Source: CADCVT01 sp035940955
Lineage (GTDB): Bacteria; Actinomycetota; Thermoleophilia; Solirubrobacterales; Solirubrobacteraceae
Assembly (NCBI GenBank): GCA_035940955.1
Contig: DASZEJ010000007.1
Coordinates: 1-20,576 of the forward strand
Length of the DNA: 20,576 bases
Reading direction: 5' to 3'
The notes under the pieces are model-generated. The model was not told the origin of the DNA and did not search any database. It saw only the letters and a list, made by a program, of their open reading frames with translations. The translations under genes were made by a program, and so were the position numbers. Below are positions 13,512 through 20,576 of the stretch, piece by piece (the stretch's first letter is position 1; every line of letters begins with the position of its first letter).

Positions 13512-16500
13512 ATGCGGCGTTGCGCCGTCGCGCTCGCAGTTCTGGGGATGCTGGTGCTCGTGCCGTCCGCGCACGCCGCGGAGGGGCAGGCGTACGCCGC
13601 CGCGATGACGTACGCGACGCCGGCCGTCGCGCTCGGCAAGGGCGACTCGCTGAAGTTCACGAACCTCGACCCGCTGGCGCAGCACGACCTCGCGTCCGAC
13701 GACGGACGCTTCGCGTCCGACCTCGTGAGCGCCGGGCAGTCGTCGCCCGTCCGCGGCGTCGAGGCGCTGCCGCCCGGCGCCTACCCCTTCCACTGCACGC
13801 TGCACACGTGGATGCGCGGCGTGGTGAACGTCGCCCCGATCGGAACGGGCGGCGGGAGCGGGCCGACGACGAGCGACCTGACGGGCACCGGCGGCAGCAA
13901 CACGCTCGCCCCCGACCCGATCGACCTGCGCCCGCAGGCCGAGGTGCAGCCGCTCGGCGACGGCGAGTGGCCGCTCTACGGCAGGGACCTCTTCAACAGC
14001 CGCGACGGCGGCAAGGCCGGCCCGCCGCCCGCGCAGGTGCCGAGCCTCGGCCCGGTGTGGAGCTACTTCTCGCCGAAGGGCGACTTCACGGGCACGCCGG
14101 TCGTCGCGCGCAACACGCTGGTCGCCGGGACCAACGGCGGCTGGGTCCACGCGCTGAACGCGACGACCGGCAAGGTCAAGTGGACTCGCAACCTCGGCGC
14201 GCCGGTCAACGGCACGGCGGCGATCGACGGCGACCTCGTCGTCGTGCCGGTGGCACAGACCCACTCCCCGCGCGTCGTCGCCCTCGACCTCGCGACCGGC
14301 CGCACGGTGTGGGACCAGGTGATCGACACGCAGGAGAACAGCGACGTCTACGGCAGCCCGACCGTGTTCGACGGCACGGTGTACGTCGGGGTGTCGGCGC
14401 TGTTCGGCGAGACCGGCGACCCGGAGGTCAGCGTCCGCGGGGCGGTCGTCGCGCTCGACCTCGCGACCGGCCGCCCGAGGTGGAAGACCTACATGGTCCC
14501 CGAGGGCCACGACGGCGGGTCGGTGTGGACGACGCCCGCGGTCGACCCGAGCACCCGCCGCCTCTACGTGGGCACCGGCAACGCCTACCACGAGCCCGCG
14601 GCGAACACCACGGACTCGATCGTCGCGCTCGACGCCGACGCCGGCGGGATCGTCGACCACTTCCAGGCCACCGCGGGCGACGTCTGGAACGGGACCGAGA
14701 ACATCGTCGGCGCCGGCCCGGACTACGACTTCGGCGCGTCCCCGAACCTCTTCACCGGCCCGGGCGGGCGGCGGCTCGTCGGCGAGGGCCAGAAGTCGGG
14801 CACGTACTGGGCGCTGGACCGGGAGACGATGGACCCGGTCTGGAGCGCGATGACCGCGCCGCCCGGGATCTTCCTCGGCGGGATCATCGGCTCGACGGCC
14901 GCCGACGGCAGCCGCATCTACGGGCCGGACACGATCGGCGGCGAGCAGTGGGCGCTCGACGAGAACGGCGGCTACAGCTGGCTGTCGAGCGACGGCGGGC
15001 CGCTGCACTTCAACGCGACCTCGGTGGCCAACGGCGTCGTCTACAGCACCGACATGACCGGGCACCTGAACGCCCGGGACGCCGCGACGGGCCTGCTGCT
15101 GAACAAGATCCCGCTCGGGTCGCCGTCGTGGGCGGGCGTCGCGATCGCCGGCGGGTCGGTGTTCACGGCGACCGGGACGCAGGGCGGCTCGGGCTACCTG
15201 GTCGCGTACCGGCCGCGGACCGGGCTGGCGAACGGCGGGAACGCGAACGAGGGCGACGAGCCGCGGTCCGAGCGGGTGGAGCGCGGGGAGTGCGAGCCGT
15301 CGCAGAGCGTGCAGCGCGGGAAGAGCCGGCGCGTGCGAACGCGCGCGGAGCGGCGGCGGGCGGCGGCGAGGCGGCGGGCGGCGGCGCGGCGACGGGCCGT
15401 GGCGCAGCGGCGAGCGGCCGCGCCGGAGCGGCGCGCGGCCGCGCGGCGGCGCGCGGCGGCGCGGCGGCGGCGCGCAGCCGCCAGGCGGCGCACCATCACG
15501 AGGCGCCGCACCGACCGCGTCACCCGGCGCCCCTGCACGCGACCGCCCGACGAGATCCCCGAGCCCTACGAGGAGGAGCCGCACGAGCACGCAGACCACG
15601 GCCACTCCTCCCCCGCCCAGGGCGGCGGCGCCACCAAGGGCGTCGTGCGGCGCTTCGACCGCTACGTCCCCAAGCCGCCCGGCACCACCTCGACGTACAC
15701 GTGGTACTTCGGCCCGTTCACGGTCCCGCCAGGCCACGACATGAACCGCGTGAACGTCGAGCTGCCCGCCGAGAACGGCTTCATCCTCTCCGTCGAGCCC
15801 TCGATGCGCCGGGTGAGCGATCTCTCCGAGCCGTCGCACATGGAGGGCCACATCCACCACGCGCACTGGTTCGCCGCCGACCCCGGCAACGAGGAGGACA
15901 ACTACACGCGCGGCATGACCGAGTGGATCTTCGGCAACGGCGACGAGGAGACGAAGGGCGACTTCCAGGAGCGCTCCGCCGCGGACCCGAACGGCCCCGT
16001 GTACGGCCAGTACGTCAGGGAGGGCAACCCGCAGCTGCTCATCTACATGCTCCACAACAAGACGGCCGCCCCGCTCGAGGTCTACATCGTCCTCGACGTG
16101 ACGTTCGCGCACGGCACGCCGGAGCAGCTCGAGGCGGCGACCGGCCGCGCGTACCACGACGTCAGCGGCATCCTCTTCGGGCAGACCTACGACGTCCCGC
16201 GCGACCCCGCCGGCGACGGGAAGCACGAGTACGCGAAGGAGAGCGGCCGGGTCGAGGAGTGGGTGTCGACGGTCGACGGGACGATCATCGGCATGGGCGG
16301 CCACCTGCACCCCGGCGGCATGTCGCTCAAGGTCGAGAACTACGGCCCCGCCGACGACCCGTGCCCGGACGACGGCAAGGGCTACGGCGGGACGACGCTC
16401 TTCAACTCCGACGCGGTCTTCCGCCGCGCGCCGCTGTCCGAGGACTTCCAGATGGAGGTCACGCACCCGGGCTTCCGGGCGCCGATCCACCGCGGCGACC

Positions 16501-17258
16501 GCATCCGGATCAGCGCGACGTACGAGAACCGCGACCACGCGTGGTACGCGGTGATGGAGCACCTCGGGGTCTACGTCGACGAGCAGCAGCCGCCGCAGGG
16601 CCGCTGCACGAAGAAGGTGATCGGGGTGCCGGACAGGGCGCAGCACTCGACCGAGCGGCGCACGACGGTGCGCACGAAGCGGACGTGCCGGCGCGTGACC
16701 GTCCGGGGCCGCAGGCGCACCCGCTGCACCGTCCGGCGGGTCCGCACGCGGGTCACGCGGAAGGTCACGACGCTGCCGATCGACCCCGAGGACGGCGTCT
16801 TCAACCGGCCGTGGCGCTTCCATCCCGACCCGCTGTGCGGGCCGGAGTGGGGCCGGCCGTGCGAGCTGCCGGAGAGCGGCGAGCCGCGCAAGGTGCCGGC
16901 GCGCGTCGTGACGATCGCGAACTTCGCCTACCAGCCGGGCAACCGCACGGCGGGCAGCTCGGCGCCGGGGGAGATCGCGACGGTGCCGCACGGGCAGTCG
17001 CTGACGTTCGTCAACGGCGACCAGCCGGCGGGCATCCGGCACTCCGTGACGACGTGCCCGTGGCCGTGCAACGGCCCGTACGTCGGCAACTACCCGCTGG
17101 CCGACGGGCGCTGGGACTCGGGCACGCTCGGCTACGACCCGATCGACGGCGGCAGCCCCAACCCGCGCTCCGAGACGCCGAGCGACCTGCCGCGCGGCCG
17201 GTACGCGTACTTCTGCCGCATCCACCCGTGGATGCGGGGCGCCTTCGAGGTCGAATGA
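13512..17258 (+). CDS. Exported multidomain redox protein: cupredoxin, PQQ-type propeller, His-rich domain, cupredoxin
   Basis: This encodes 1248 residues. The signal peptide runs from MRRCAVALAVL to SAHA (cleavage near 22). Cupredoxin 1 (about 28-110) has the full type-1 copper set His58, Cys95, His98, Met101 (HCTLHTWM). Residues about 150-575 form a PQQ-type beta-propeller resembling polyvinyl-alcohol-dehydrogenase-like proteins (LYVGTGNAYHEP, GPDYDFGASPNLF, GQKSGTYWALD). An Arg/Ala-rich linker (613-675) and HEHADHGH (691-698) lead to a beta-rich domain (about 710-1030) with HMEGHIHHAHW (776-786) and GGHLHPGG (929-936). An Arg/Thr-rich, Cys-containing linker follows (about 1043-1087). Cupredoxin 2 (about 1127-1248) has His1177, Cys1235, His1238, Met1241. 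The likely role is extracytoplasmic substrate oxidation with electron transfer through copper. The ATG is preferred; GTG 13479 is in frame but too close to its SD. Confidence 0.88.
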   Translation: MRRCAVALAVLGMLVLVPSAHAAEGQAYAAAMTYATPAVALGKGDSLKFTNLDPLAQHDLASDDGRFASDLVSAGQSSPVRGVEALPPGAYPFHCTLHTWMRGVVNVAPIGTGGGSGPTTSDLTGTGGSNTLAPDPIDLRPQAEVQPLGDGEWPLYGRDLFNSRDGGKAGPPPAQVPSLGPVWSYFSPKGDFTGTPVVARNTLVAGTNGGWVHALNATTGKVKWTRNLGAPVNGTAAIDGDLVVVPVAQTHSPRVVALDLATGRTVWDQVIDTQENSDVYGSPTVFDGTVYVGVSALFGETGDPEVSVRGAVVALDLATGRPRWKTYMVPEGHDGGSVWTTPAVDPSTRRLYVGTGNAYHEPAANTTDSIVALDADAGGIVDHFQATAGDVWNGTENIVGAGPDYDFGASPNLFTGPGGRRLVGEGQKSGTYWALDRETMDPVWSAMTAPPGIFLGGIIGSTAADGSRIYGPDTIGGEQWALDENGGYSWLSSDGGPLHFNATSVANGVVYSTDMTGHLNARDAATGLLLNKIPLGSPSWAGVAIAGGSVFTATGTQGGSGYLVAYRPRTGLANGGNANEGDEPRSERVERGECEPSQSVQRGKSRRVRTRAERRRAAARRRAAARRRAVAQRRAAAPERRAAARRRAAARRRRAAARRRTITRRRTDRVTRRPCTRPPDEIPEPYEEEPHEHADHGHSSPAQGGGATKGVVRRFDRYVPKPPGTTSTYTWYFGPFTVPPGHDMNRVNVELPAENGFILSVEPSMRRVSDLSEPSHMEGHIHHAHWFAADPGNEEDNYTRGMTEWIFGNGDEETKGDFQERSAADPNGPVYGQYVREGNPQLLIYMLHNKTAAPLEVYIVLDVTFAHGTPEQLEAATGRAYHDVSGILFGQTYDVPRDPAGDGKHEYAKESGRVEEWVSTVDGTIIGMGGHLHPGGMSLKVENYGPADDPCPDDGKGYGGTTLFNSDAVFRRAPLSEDFQMEVTHPGFRAPIHRGDRIRISATYENRDHAWYAVMEHLGVYVDEQQPPQGRCTKKVIGVPDRAQHSTERRTTVRTKRTCRRVTVRGRRRTRCTVRRVRTRVTRKVTTLPIDPEDGVFNRPWRFHPDPLCGPEWGRPCELPESGEPRKVPARVVTIANFAYQPGNRTAGSSAPGEIATVPHGQSLTFVNGDQPAGIRHSVTTCPWPCNGPYVGNYPLADGRWDSGTLGYDPIDGGSPNPRSETPSDLPRGRYAYFCRIHPWMRGAFEVE
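15348..15535 (+). repeat. Arg/Ala-rich low-complexity coding repeat inside the copper/PQQ gene
   Basis: This is a run of cgg/gcg-type codons encoding RRRAAARRRAAARRR-like units (residues 613-675 of the large protein). The DNA is nearly its own reverse-complement pattern, so the opposite strand also reads as Arg/Ala runs. It lies exactly between the propeller and the His-rich domain, and acts at least as a linker. Confidence 0.7.
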
Positions 17259-17273
17259 GGTAAGACACGCGCC

Positions 17274-17855
17274 GTGCTCGCGCGGATCCGCCACCTGGTG
17301 TTCCGCGCGACGTACTGGCGCGGGCCGCTGCTGATGTCGGCGCTGCGCAAGCGGTGGATCGTCTTCCGCCACCCGCACGCCGAGATCCGCTTCGGCCGGC
17401 ACGTCTACCTCGGCCCCGGCTTCAGCCTGCACATGCCCGAGCGCGGGACGTTCGTCGCGGGCGACGGGGTCGAGTTCCGGCGCGACTTCCGGGCCGAGAT
17501 CGCCGGGGACGGGCGGATCGCCATCGGCGCGGGATCGGTGTTCACGTACTCGGTGCTGATGCAGTGCACGACCTCGATCGACGTCGGCGAGCGGTGCGTG
17601 TTCGCGCAGGGCGTGATCGTGGTCGACGGGCAGCACCGCTTCCGCGACCTCGGCCAGGCGATGCTGGAGCAGGGCTACGACTTCACGCCGATCGCGGTCG
17701 GCGACGACGCGTTCGTCGGCGCGAAGGCGGCGGTCATGGCCGGCGTCGGGGAGCGGGCGGTGGTCGGCGCCAACGCCGTCGTCACGCGGCCGGTGCCGGC
17801 GTACGCGGTCGCGGTGGGCGCACCCGCGCGCGTCGTCGACCGGTTCGGGCCGTGA
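17274..17855 (+). CDS. Left-handed beta-helix (hexapeptide repeat) acyltransferase
   Basis: This encodes 193 residues, starting at GTG 17274, 15 nt after the copper/PQQ gene stop. Hexapeptide-repeat turns run through most of the chain (RIAIGAGSVFTYS, TSIDVGERCVFAQGVIVVDG), ending in the typical IAVGDDAFVGAKAAVMAGVGER, VVGANAVVTRPVPAYAVAVGAPARVV pattern of trimeric acetyl/acyltransferases of the WcaF/Maa type. The His in DGQHRF is a candidate catalytic residue. Such enzymes O-acetylate sugars in surface polysaccharides. The stop overlaps the next start (GTGA), so it is coupled to a glycosyltransferase. A short TAAGAC (17261-17266) could be a weak internal promoter. The acceptor sugar is unknown. 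Confidence 0.9.
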   Translation: MLARIRHLVFRATYWRGPLLMSALRKRWIVFRHPHAEIRFGRHVYLGPGFSLHMPERGTFVAGDGVEFRRDFRAEIAGDGRIAIGAGSVFTYSVLMQCTTSIDVGERCVFAQGVIVVDGQHRFRDLGQAMLEQGYDFTPIAVGDDAFVGAKAAVMAGVGERAVVGANAVVTRPVPAYAVAVGAPARVVDRFGP

Positions 17856-18979
17856 GCGGCCGGCCGGTCCGGGTGCTGCTCGCGTGCTCGGGGCTCGAGC
17901 ACGCGCACCGGGGGTACGAGTCGTTCGCGCGCGAGTGCTTCGCGGCGCTGCGCGGCGAGCCGCGGCTCGACCTGTGGCTCGTGAAGGGGAGCGGGCCGCG
18001 GCGCGAGCGCGAGCTCGCCGTGCCGTCGCTGAGGCGCGACGGCCGCGTGGCGCGGGCGCTGGCCCGGGGGGGCGTGAGCGAGCTGAAGGTCGAGCAGTTC
18101 GCGTTCGGCCTCAGCCTGCAGCCCGCGATCCTGCGGCTGCGGCCCGACGCCGTCTACTTCAGCGAGTGGTACACCGGCGTCGCGCTGCACGCGCTGCGCC
18201 GCGTGAACCGCCAGGGCTACGCGCTCGTCCTCTCCAACGGCTCGATGGCGGCGGAGGGCTTCGAGCCGTTCGACCGCGTCCACCAGCACACCGCCCCGGC
18301 GCTCGAGTACGTGCTCGCGCGCGGCGCCGACCCGGCCCGGCAGACGCTGCTGCCGGTGGCGTTCGAGGTGCCCGAGTCGGTGCCGACCGCGGAGGAGCGC
18401 CGCGCTCTGCGGGCGCGGCTCGGGCTGCCCGCCGACCGCCCGGTGGTCATCAGCGTCGCCGCGCTGAACCGCCACCACAAGCGCCTGGACTACGTGATCG
18501 AGGAGGTGGCCCGGCTCCCGGAGCCGCGGCCGTACCTGCTCCTCGTCGGCCACCCGGAGCCCGAGACCGACGCACTGCGCGCGCTCGCCCGCGAGCGGCT
18601 GGGCGAGGGCGGGCACGGGTTCCGCAGCGTGCCGCGCCCGGAGGTCGACGCGCTGCTGCGCGCCAGCGACGCGTTCGTGCTGGCGTCGCTGGCGGAGGGA
18701 CTGCCGCGGGCGCTGGTGGAGGCGATGGCGCACGGGCTTCCGTGCCTGGCGCACGACTACAGCGTCGCGCGGTACGCGCTGGGCGAGCACGGGCGGCTGG
18801 CCGACATGACGCAGCCCGGCGCGCTGGCCGGCCTGCTGCGCGCGACGCTCGCCAGCGAGGACTCCGGCGCGGAGGAGCGCCGCCGCTCGGTGTACGAGCG
18901 CTTCAGCTGGGACGCGCTGCGCCCCCGCTACGTGGAGCTGCTGGCCGGCGCCGCGGGCCGGGCGCCCTTCCCGCGCTGA
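17852..18979 (+). CDS. GT4-family glycosyltransferase
   Basis: This encodes 375 residues, starting at GTG 17852, overlapping the acyltransferase stop by 4 nt. It has the GT-B fold: an N-terminal domain (VRVLLACSGLEHAHRGYESFARE, VYFSEWYTG) and a C-terminal donor-binding domain (VVISVAALNRHHKRLDYVIEEVARL, LLLVGHPEPETD, DAFVLASLAEGLPRALVEAMAHGLP). The E-x7-E motif is Glu282/Glu290. The family transfers a sugar from a nucleotide donor with retention, usually at the cytoplasmic face during glycan assembly. Together with the acyltransferase before it and the flippase after it, it belongs to a surface polysaccharide or glycolipid cluster. Its last 52 bases overlap the 3' end of a convergent methyltransferase gene. 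Donor and acceptor are unknown. Confidence 0.9.
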   Translation: MSGRPVRVLLACSGLEHAHRGYESFARECFAALRGEPRLDLWLVKGSGPRRERELAVPSLRRDGRVARALARGGVSELKVEQFAFGLSLQPAILRLRPDAVYFSEWYTGVALHALRRVNRQGYALVLSNGSMAAEGFEPFDRVHQHTAPALEYVLARGADPARQTLLPVAFEVPESVPTAEERRALRARLGLPADRPVVISVAALNRHHKRLDYVIEEVARLPEPRPYLLLVGHPEPETDALRALARERLGEGGHGFRSVPRPEVDALLRASDAFVLASLAEGLPRALVEAMAHGLPCLAHDYSVARYALGEHGRLADMTQPGALAGLLRATLASEDSGAEERRRSVYERFSWDALRPRYVELLAGAAGRAPFPR

Positions 18980-19608
18980 ACGAAGAGCAGGGCCGGGTCG
19001 CGGGTCCAGACGCGCGCGATCTCGCCCGCGTGCGCGCCGATGCGCTCGTGCAGCGCCTGGGTGAGCGCGGGCAGGTTCGCGCCGTAGTCGTGGAACGCGG
19101 CGATGCCGCCGGGCTGCAGTCGGCTCCAGGCGGTCTCGAAGTCGGTGCGGACGTCGTCGGGCACGTGGCTGCCGTCGACGAACGCGAACGCGAGCCGGTC
19201 GGCGGGGATCGGGACCTCGGCCGAGTCGCCGGCGACGACGACGAGGTTGCCGCAGCCGCGCGTCACCTCGTCGAACACCGCGCGCTGGTCGCGGCCCCGC
19301 AGCGCCGCGCGGTAGAGGTCGGGCATCGCCCAGCCCTCGGCCGTCGTCGTCGGGTCGAACGCCGGGTCGAAGACGTCGACCGCGACGACGCGCTTGGCCG
19401 GCGCGCGGCGGGCGGCCCAGCCGCACAGCTTGGCGGTGCCGCCGCCGAGCAGGACGCCGATCTCCAGCAGGTCGCCCTCGACCCGCGCGATCCCGTGGCG
19501 GTCCAGCTCCTCGAGCAGCGCCTCGTAGCCGACCCAGTCCGACCACGGCGGGGGCGGCGCGAAGCCCCACCTCCTCCGGAACCGCAGGGCGCGAAGGCGC
19601 TGGCGCAC
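18928..19608 (-). CDS. Class I SAM-dependent methyltransferase (Methyltransf_24-like)
   Basis: This encodes 226 residues, starting at GTG 19608, seven bases after a TAGGTT -10. The SAM-binding motif I is DLLEIGVLLGGGTAKL (46-61), then RVVAVDVFDP (motif II, about 73-82), VVVAGDSAEVP, and AFVDGSHVPDDVRTDF with LQPGGIAAFHDYG (142-176). This is the pattern of the Methyltransf_24/CmcI-like group often found in glycan and natural-product clusters. It lies between two plus-strand glycan genes but is read the other way, so it is probably controlled separately. The low-complexity tail (ARPAAPASSST) runs 52 nt antisense into the glycosyltransferase gene. Methylation of a sugar or lipid head group is a reasonable guess; no substrate can be read. 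Confidence 0.85.
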   Translation of the reverse strand: MRQRLRALRFRRRWGFAPPPPWSDWVGYEALLEELDRHGIARVEGDLLEIGVLLGGGTAKLCGWAARRAPAKRVVAVDVFDPAFDPTTTAEGWAMPDLYRAALRGRDQRAVFDEVTRGCGNLVVVAGDSAEVPIPADRLAFAFVDGSHVPDDVRTDFETAWSRLQPGGIAAFHDYGANLPALTQALHERIGAHAGEIARVWTRDPALLFVQRGKGARPAAPASSST

Positions 19609-19615
19609 CGGCGCG

Positions 19616-19625
19616 AACCTACCAT
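19616..19625. promoter_or_regulatory. Divergent promoter with overlapping -10 elements sharing one TA
   Basis: AACCTACCAT reads TACCAT on the plus strand (19620-19625, 9 nt before ATG 19635) and TAGGTT on the minus strand (19621 to 19616, 7 nt before GTG 19608). Only 26 bp separate the two start codons, so both promoters must lie here and both messages are effectively leaderless. Confidence 0.6.
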
Positions 19626-19634
19626 GGCTCCGCG

Positions 19635-20576
19635 ATGTCCTCGATCGAGCCTCCCGAGGGGTCGCCGCCCCCGAACACGGGCCGGTTCGGCGGCTCCGGG
19701 ACGCTCAGCCTGCGCGTGCGGGCGGCGCGCGGCGTGATGGTCAACGCGTCGTTCAACGTGGTCGTGCAGGCGCTCACGGCGGTGCAGGGGCTGGCGCTCG
19801 CGGGGATGCTCAGCGTCGACCAGTACGGGCTCTGGGGGCTCATCACGGTGACGCTCGGGACGCTGCTGTGGCTCGGGGCGATCGGCCTCGACGACAAGTA
19901 CATCCAGCAGGACGAGCCCGACCAGGAGGAGGCGTTCCAGATCGCCTTCACGCTGCAGTGCCTGCTGTGCGGCGCGTTCCTGCTGATCGTCGCGGTCGCG
20001 ATGCCGCTGTTCGCGCTCGCGTACGACCGGCCGGAGCTGGTGACGCCGGCGCTCGTGCTGGGGCTCGGGGCGATGCCGGCGATCGCGCTCCAGACGCCGC
20101 TCTGGGTCTTCTACCGGCGGATGGACTTCGTGACGCAGCGCCGGCTGCAGCTGTGGGCGCCCGTGGTGTCGCTGGCGCTGCTGGTGCCGCTCGCCGCCGC
20201 GGGGTTCGGGGTGTGGGCGCCGGTGTGGGCGACGCTCGCCTCGGCGTGGGCGGCGGCCTTCGCGGCGGTGCGCGCCTCGCCCTACCCGCTGCGGCTGCGC
20301 TGGCGCCCGGGCGCGGCCCGCGAGTACACGAGCTTCTCGCTCCCGCTGTTCGTCAGCGCGGCGACGGGCGTGCTGACGGCGCAGATCCCGGTGCTCGTCG
20401 CGTCGAACTCGCTCGGGCTCGAAGCGGTCGCCGCGCTGACGCTGGCGAACACGATCGCCGTGTTCGCGTACCGGGTCGACGCGCTGGTGACCGGCACGCT
20501 GTACCCGGCGATCTGCGCGGTCGCCGACCGGCTGGACCTGCTGTTCGAGACGTTCACGAAGTCCAACCGGCTCGCG
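19635..20576 (+). CDS. Polysaccharide flippase (Wzx/RfbX-like), 3' truncated
   Basis: Frame 3 is open from ATG 19635 to the window end with no stop, giving 314 residues of an incomplete protein. After a Pro/Gly-rich cytoplasmic start (residues 1-25) come repeated hydrophobic spans: VVVQALTAVQGLALAGML, LITVTLGTLLWLGAIGL, LLCGAFLLIVAVAMPLFAL, LVLGLGAMPAIAL, VVSLALLVPLAAAGFG and more. Phrases such as SVDQYGLWGL, YRRMDFVTQRRLQ and FSLPLFVSAATGVLTAQIPVLVASNSLG are characteristic of the MOP/polysaccharide-synthesis flippase family, which moves lipid-linked glycans across the membrane. The ATG at 19624 is in another frame. Full-length relatives have about 12-14 spans, so roughly the C-terminal third is missing. 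It fits the adjoining glycan genes. Confidence 0.85.
   Translation, partial: MSSIEPPEGSPPPNTGRFGGSGTLSLRVRAARGVMVNASFNVVVQALTAVQGLALAGMLSVDQYGLWGLITVTLGTLLWLGAIGLDDKYIQQDEPDQEEAFQIAFTLQCLLCGAFLLIVAVAMPLFALAYDRPELVTPALVLGLGAMPAIALQTPLWVFYRRMDFVTQRRLQLWAPVVSLALLVPLAAAGFGVWAPVWATLASAWAAAFAAVRASPYPLRLRWRPGAAREYTSFSLPLFVSAATGVLTAQIPVLVASNSLGLEAVAALTLANTIAVFAYRVDALVTGTLYPAICAVADRLDLLFETFTKSNRLA

Noticed and set aside
15348..15535. CRISPR-like or tandem repeat array
   Set aside because: Units are short, irregular and in frame with coding sequence; there are no regular spacers.
15240..15640. Possible frameshift or gene-fusion artefact at the Arg/Ala-rich stretch
   Set aside because: The same frame carries convincing protein on both sides, and no other frame continues either half. 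A second basic linker in the same protein shows this is its normal style. Read-level support would still be useful.
17261..17266. TAAGAC as a firm promoter for the acyltransferase gene
   Set aside because: It misses the final T of TANNNT, and the gene is close enough to its upstream neighbour to be co-transcribed; it is kept only as a remark.
13125..17636. Minus-strand open frame of 1503 codons running through the copper/PQQ gene into the YciI-like gene
   Set aside because: It is the GC-skewed mirror of the plus-strand gene: composition is Arg/Ala/Val/Asp-rich without domains until the YciI part, and a TACGGT -10 plus ATG at 13406 mark the true start.

Overview
This is very GC-rich chromosomal DNA, and the proteins look actinobacterial. 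My best guess is class Thermoleophilia (Solirubrobacter/Conexibacter-like). The reasons are a GluABCD-type transporter order, a fused 2-oxoacid:ferredoxin oxidoreductase, secreted proteins ending in Arg-rich two-Cys domains, and many leaderless-looking starts. The taxon is inferred from style, not from a marker gene. There are 18 protein genes, two of them cut by the window ends. I see no RNA genes, insertion sequences or CRISPR array. No gene-free stretch exceeds 300 bases; the longest (1353-1622) holds a terminator and a riboswitch.

Left part (1-2400): two overlapping genes for secreted proteins sharing a C-terminal two-Cys domain, then a strong hairpin. A candidate cyclic di-GMP-I riboswitch follows in the leader of a secreted Pro/Gly-repeat protein. 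A 9-nt anti-Shine-Dalgarno sits at the 5' edge of the aptamer.

2400-5570: a four-gene ABC importer for a polar amino acid (ATPase, lipoprotein binding protein, two permeases), in the order of corynebacterial gluABCD.

5570-11453: a repeat-rich convergent spacer, then a flavin oxidase divergent from a FadR-type GntR regulator. Next is a 1190-residue indolepyruvate/2-oxoacid:ferredoxin oxidoreductase whose leader carries a perfect 16-bp palindrome.

11466-13406 (minus strand): a HipBA toxin-antitoxin pair and a small YciI-like protein.

13512-17258: a 1248-residue exported protein combining a type-1 copper domain, a PQQ-type beta-propeller, an Arg/Ala-rich linker, a His-rich putative metal domain, an Arg/Thr-rich linker and a second type-1 copper domain. 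This looks like a self-contained extracellular redox device and is the most unusual gene here. It is followed closely by surface-glycan genes: a hexapeptide acyltransferase, a GT4 glycosyltransferase, a minus-strand methyltransferase and a truncated flippase. The last two diverge from a 26-bp gap whose two -10 elements share a TA.
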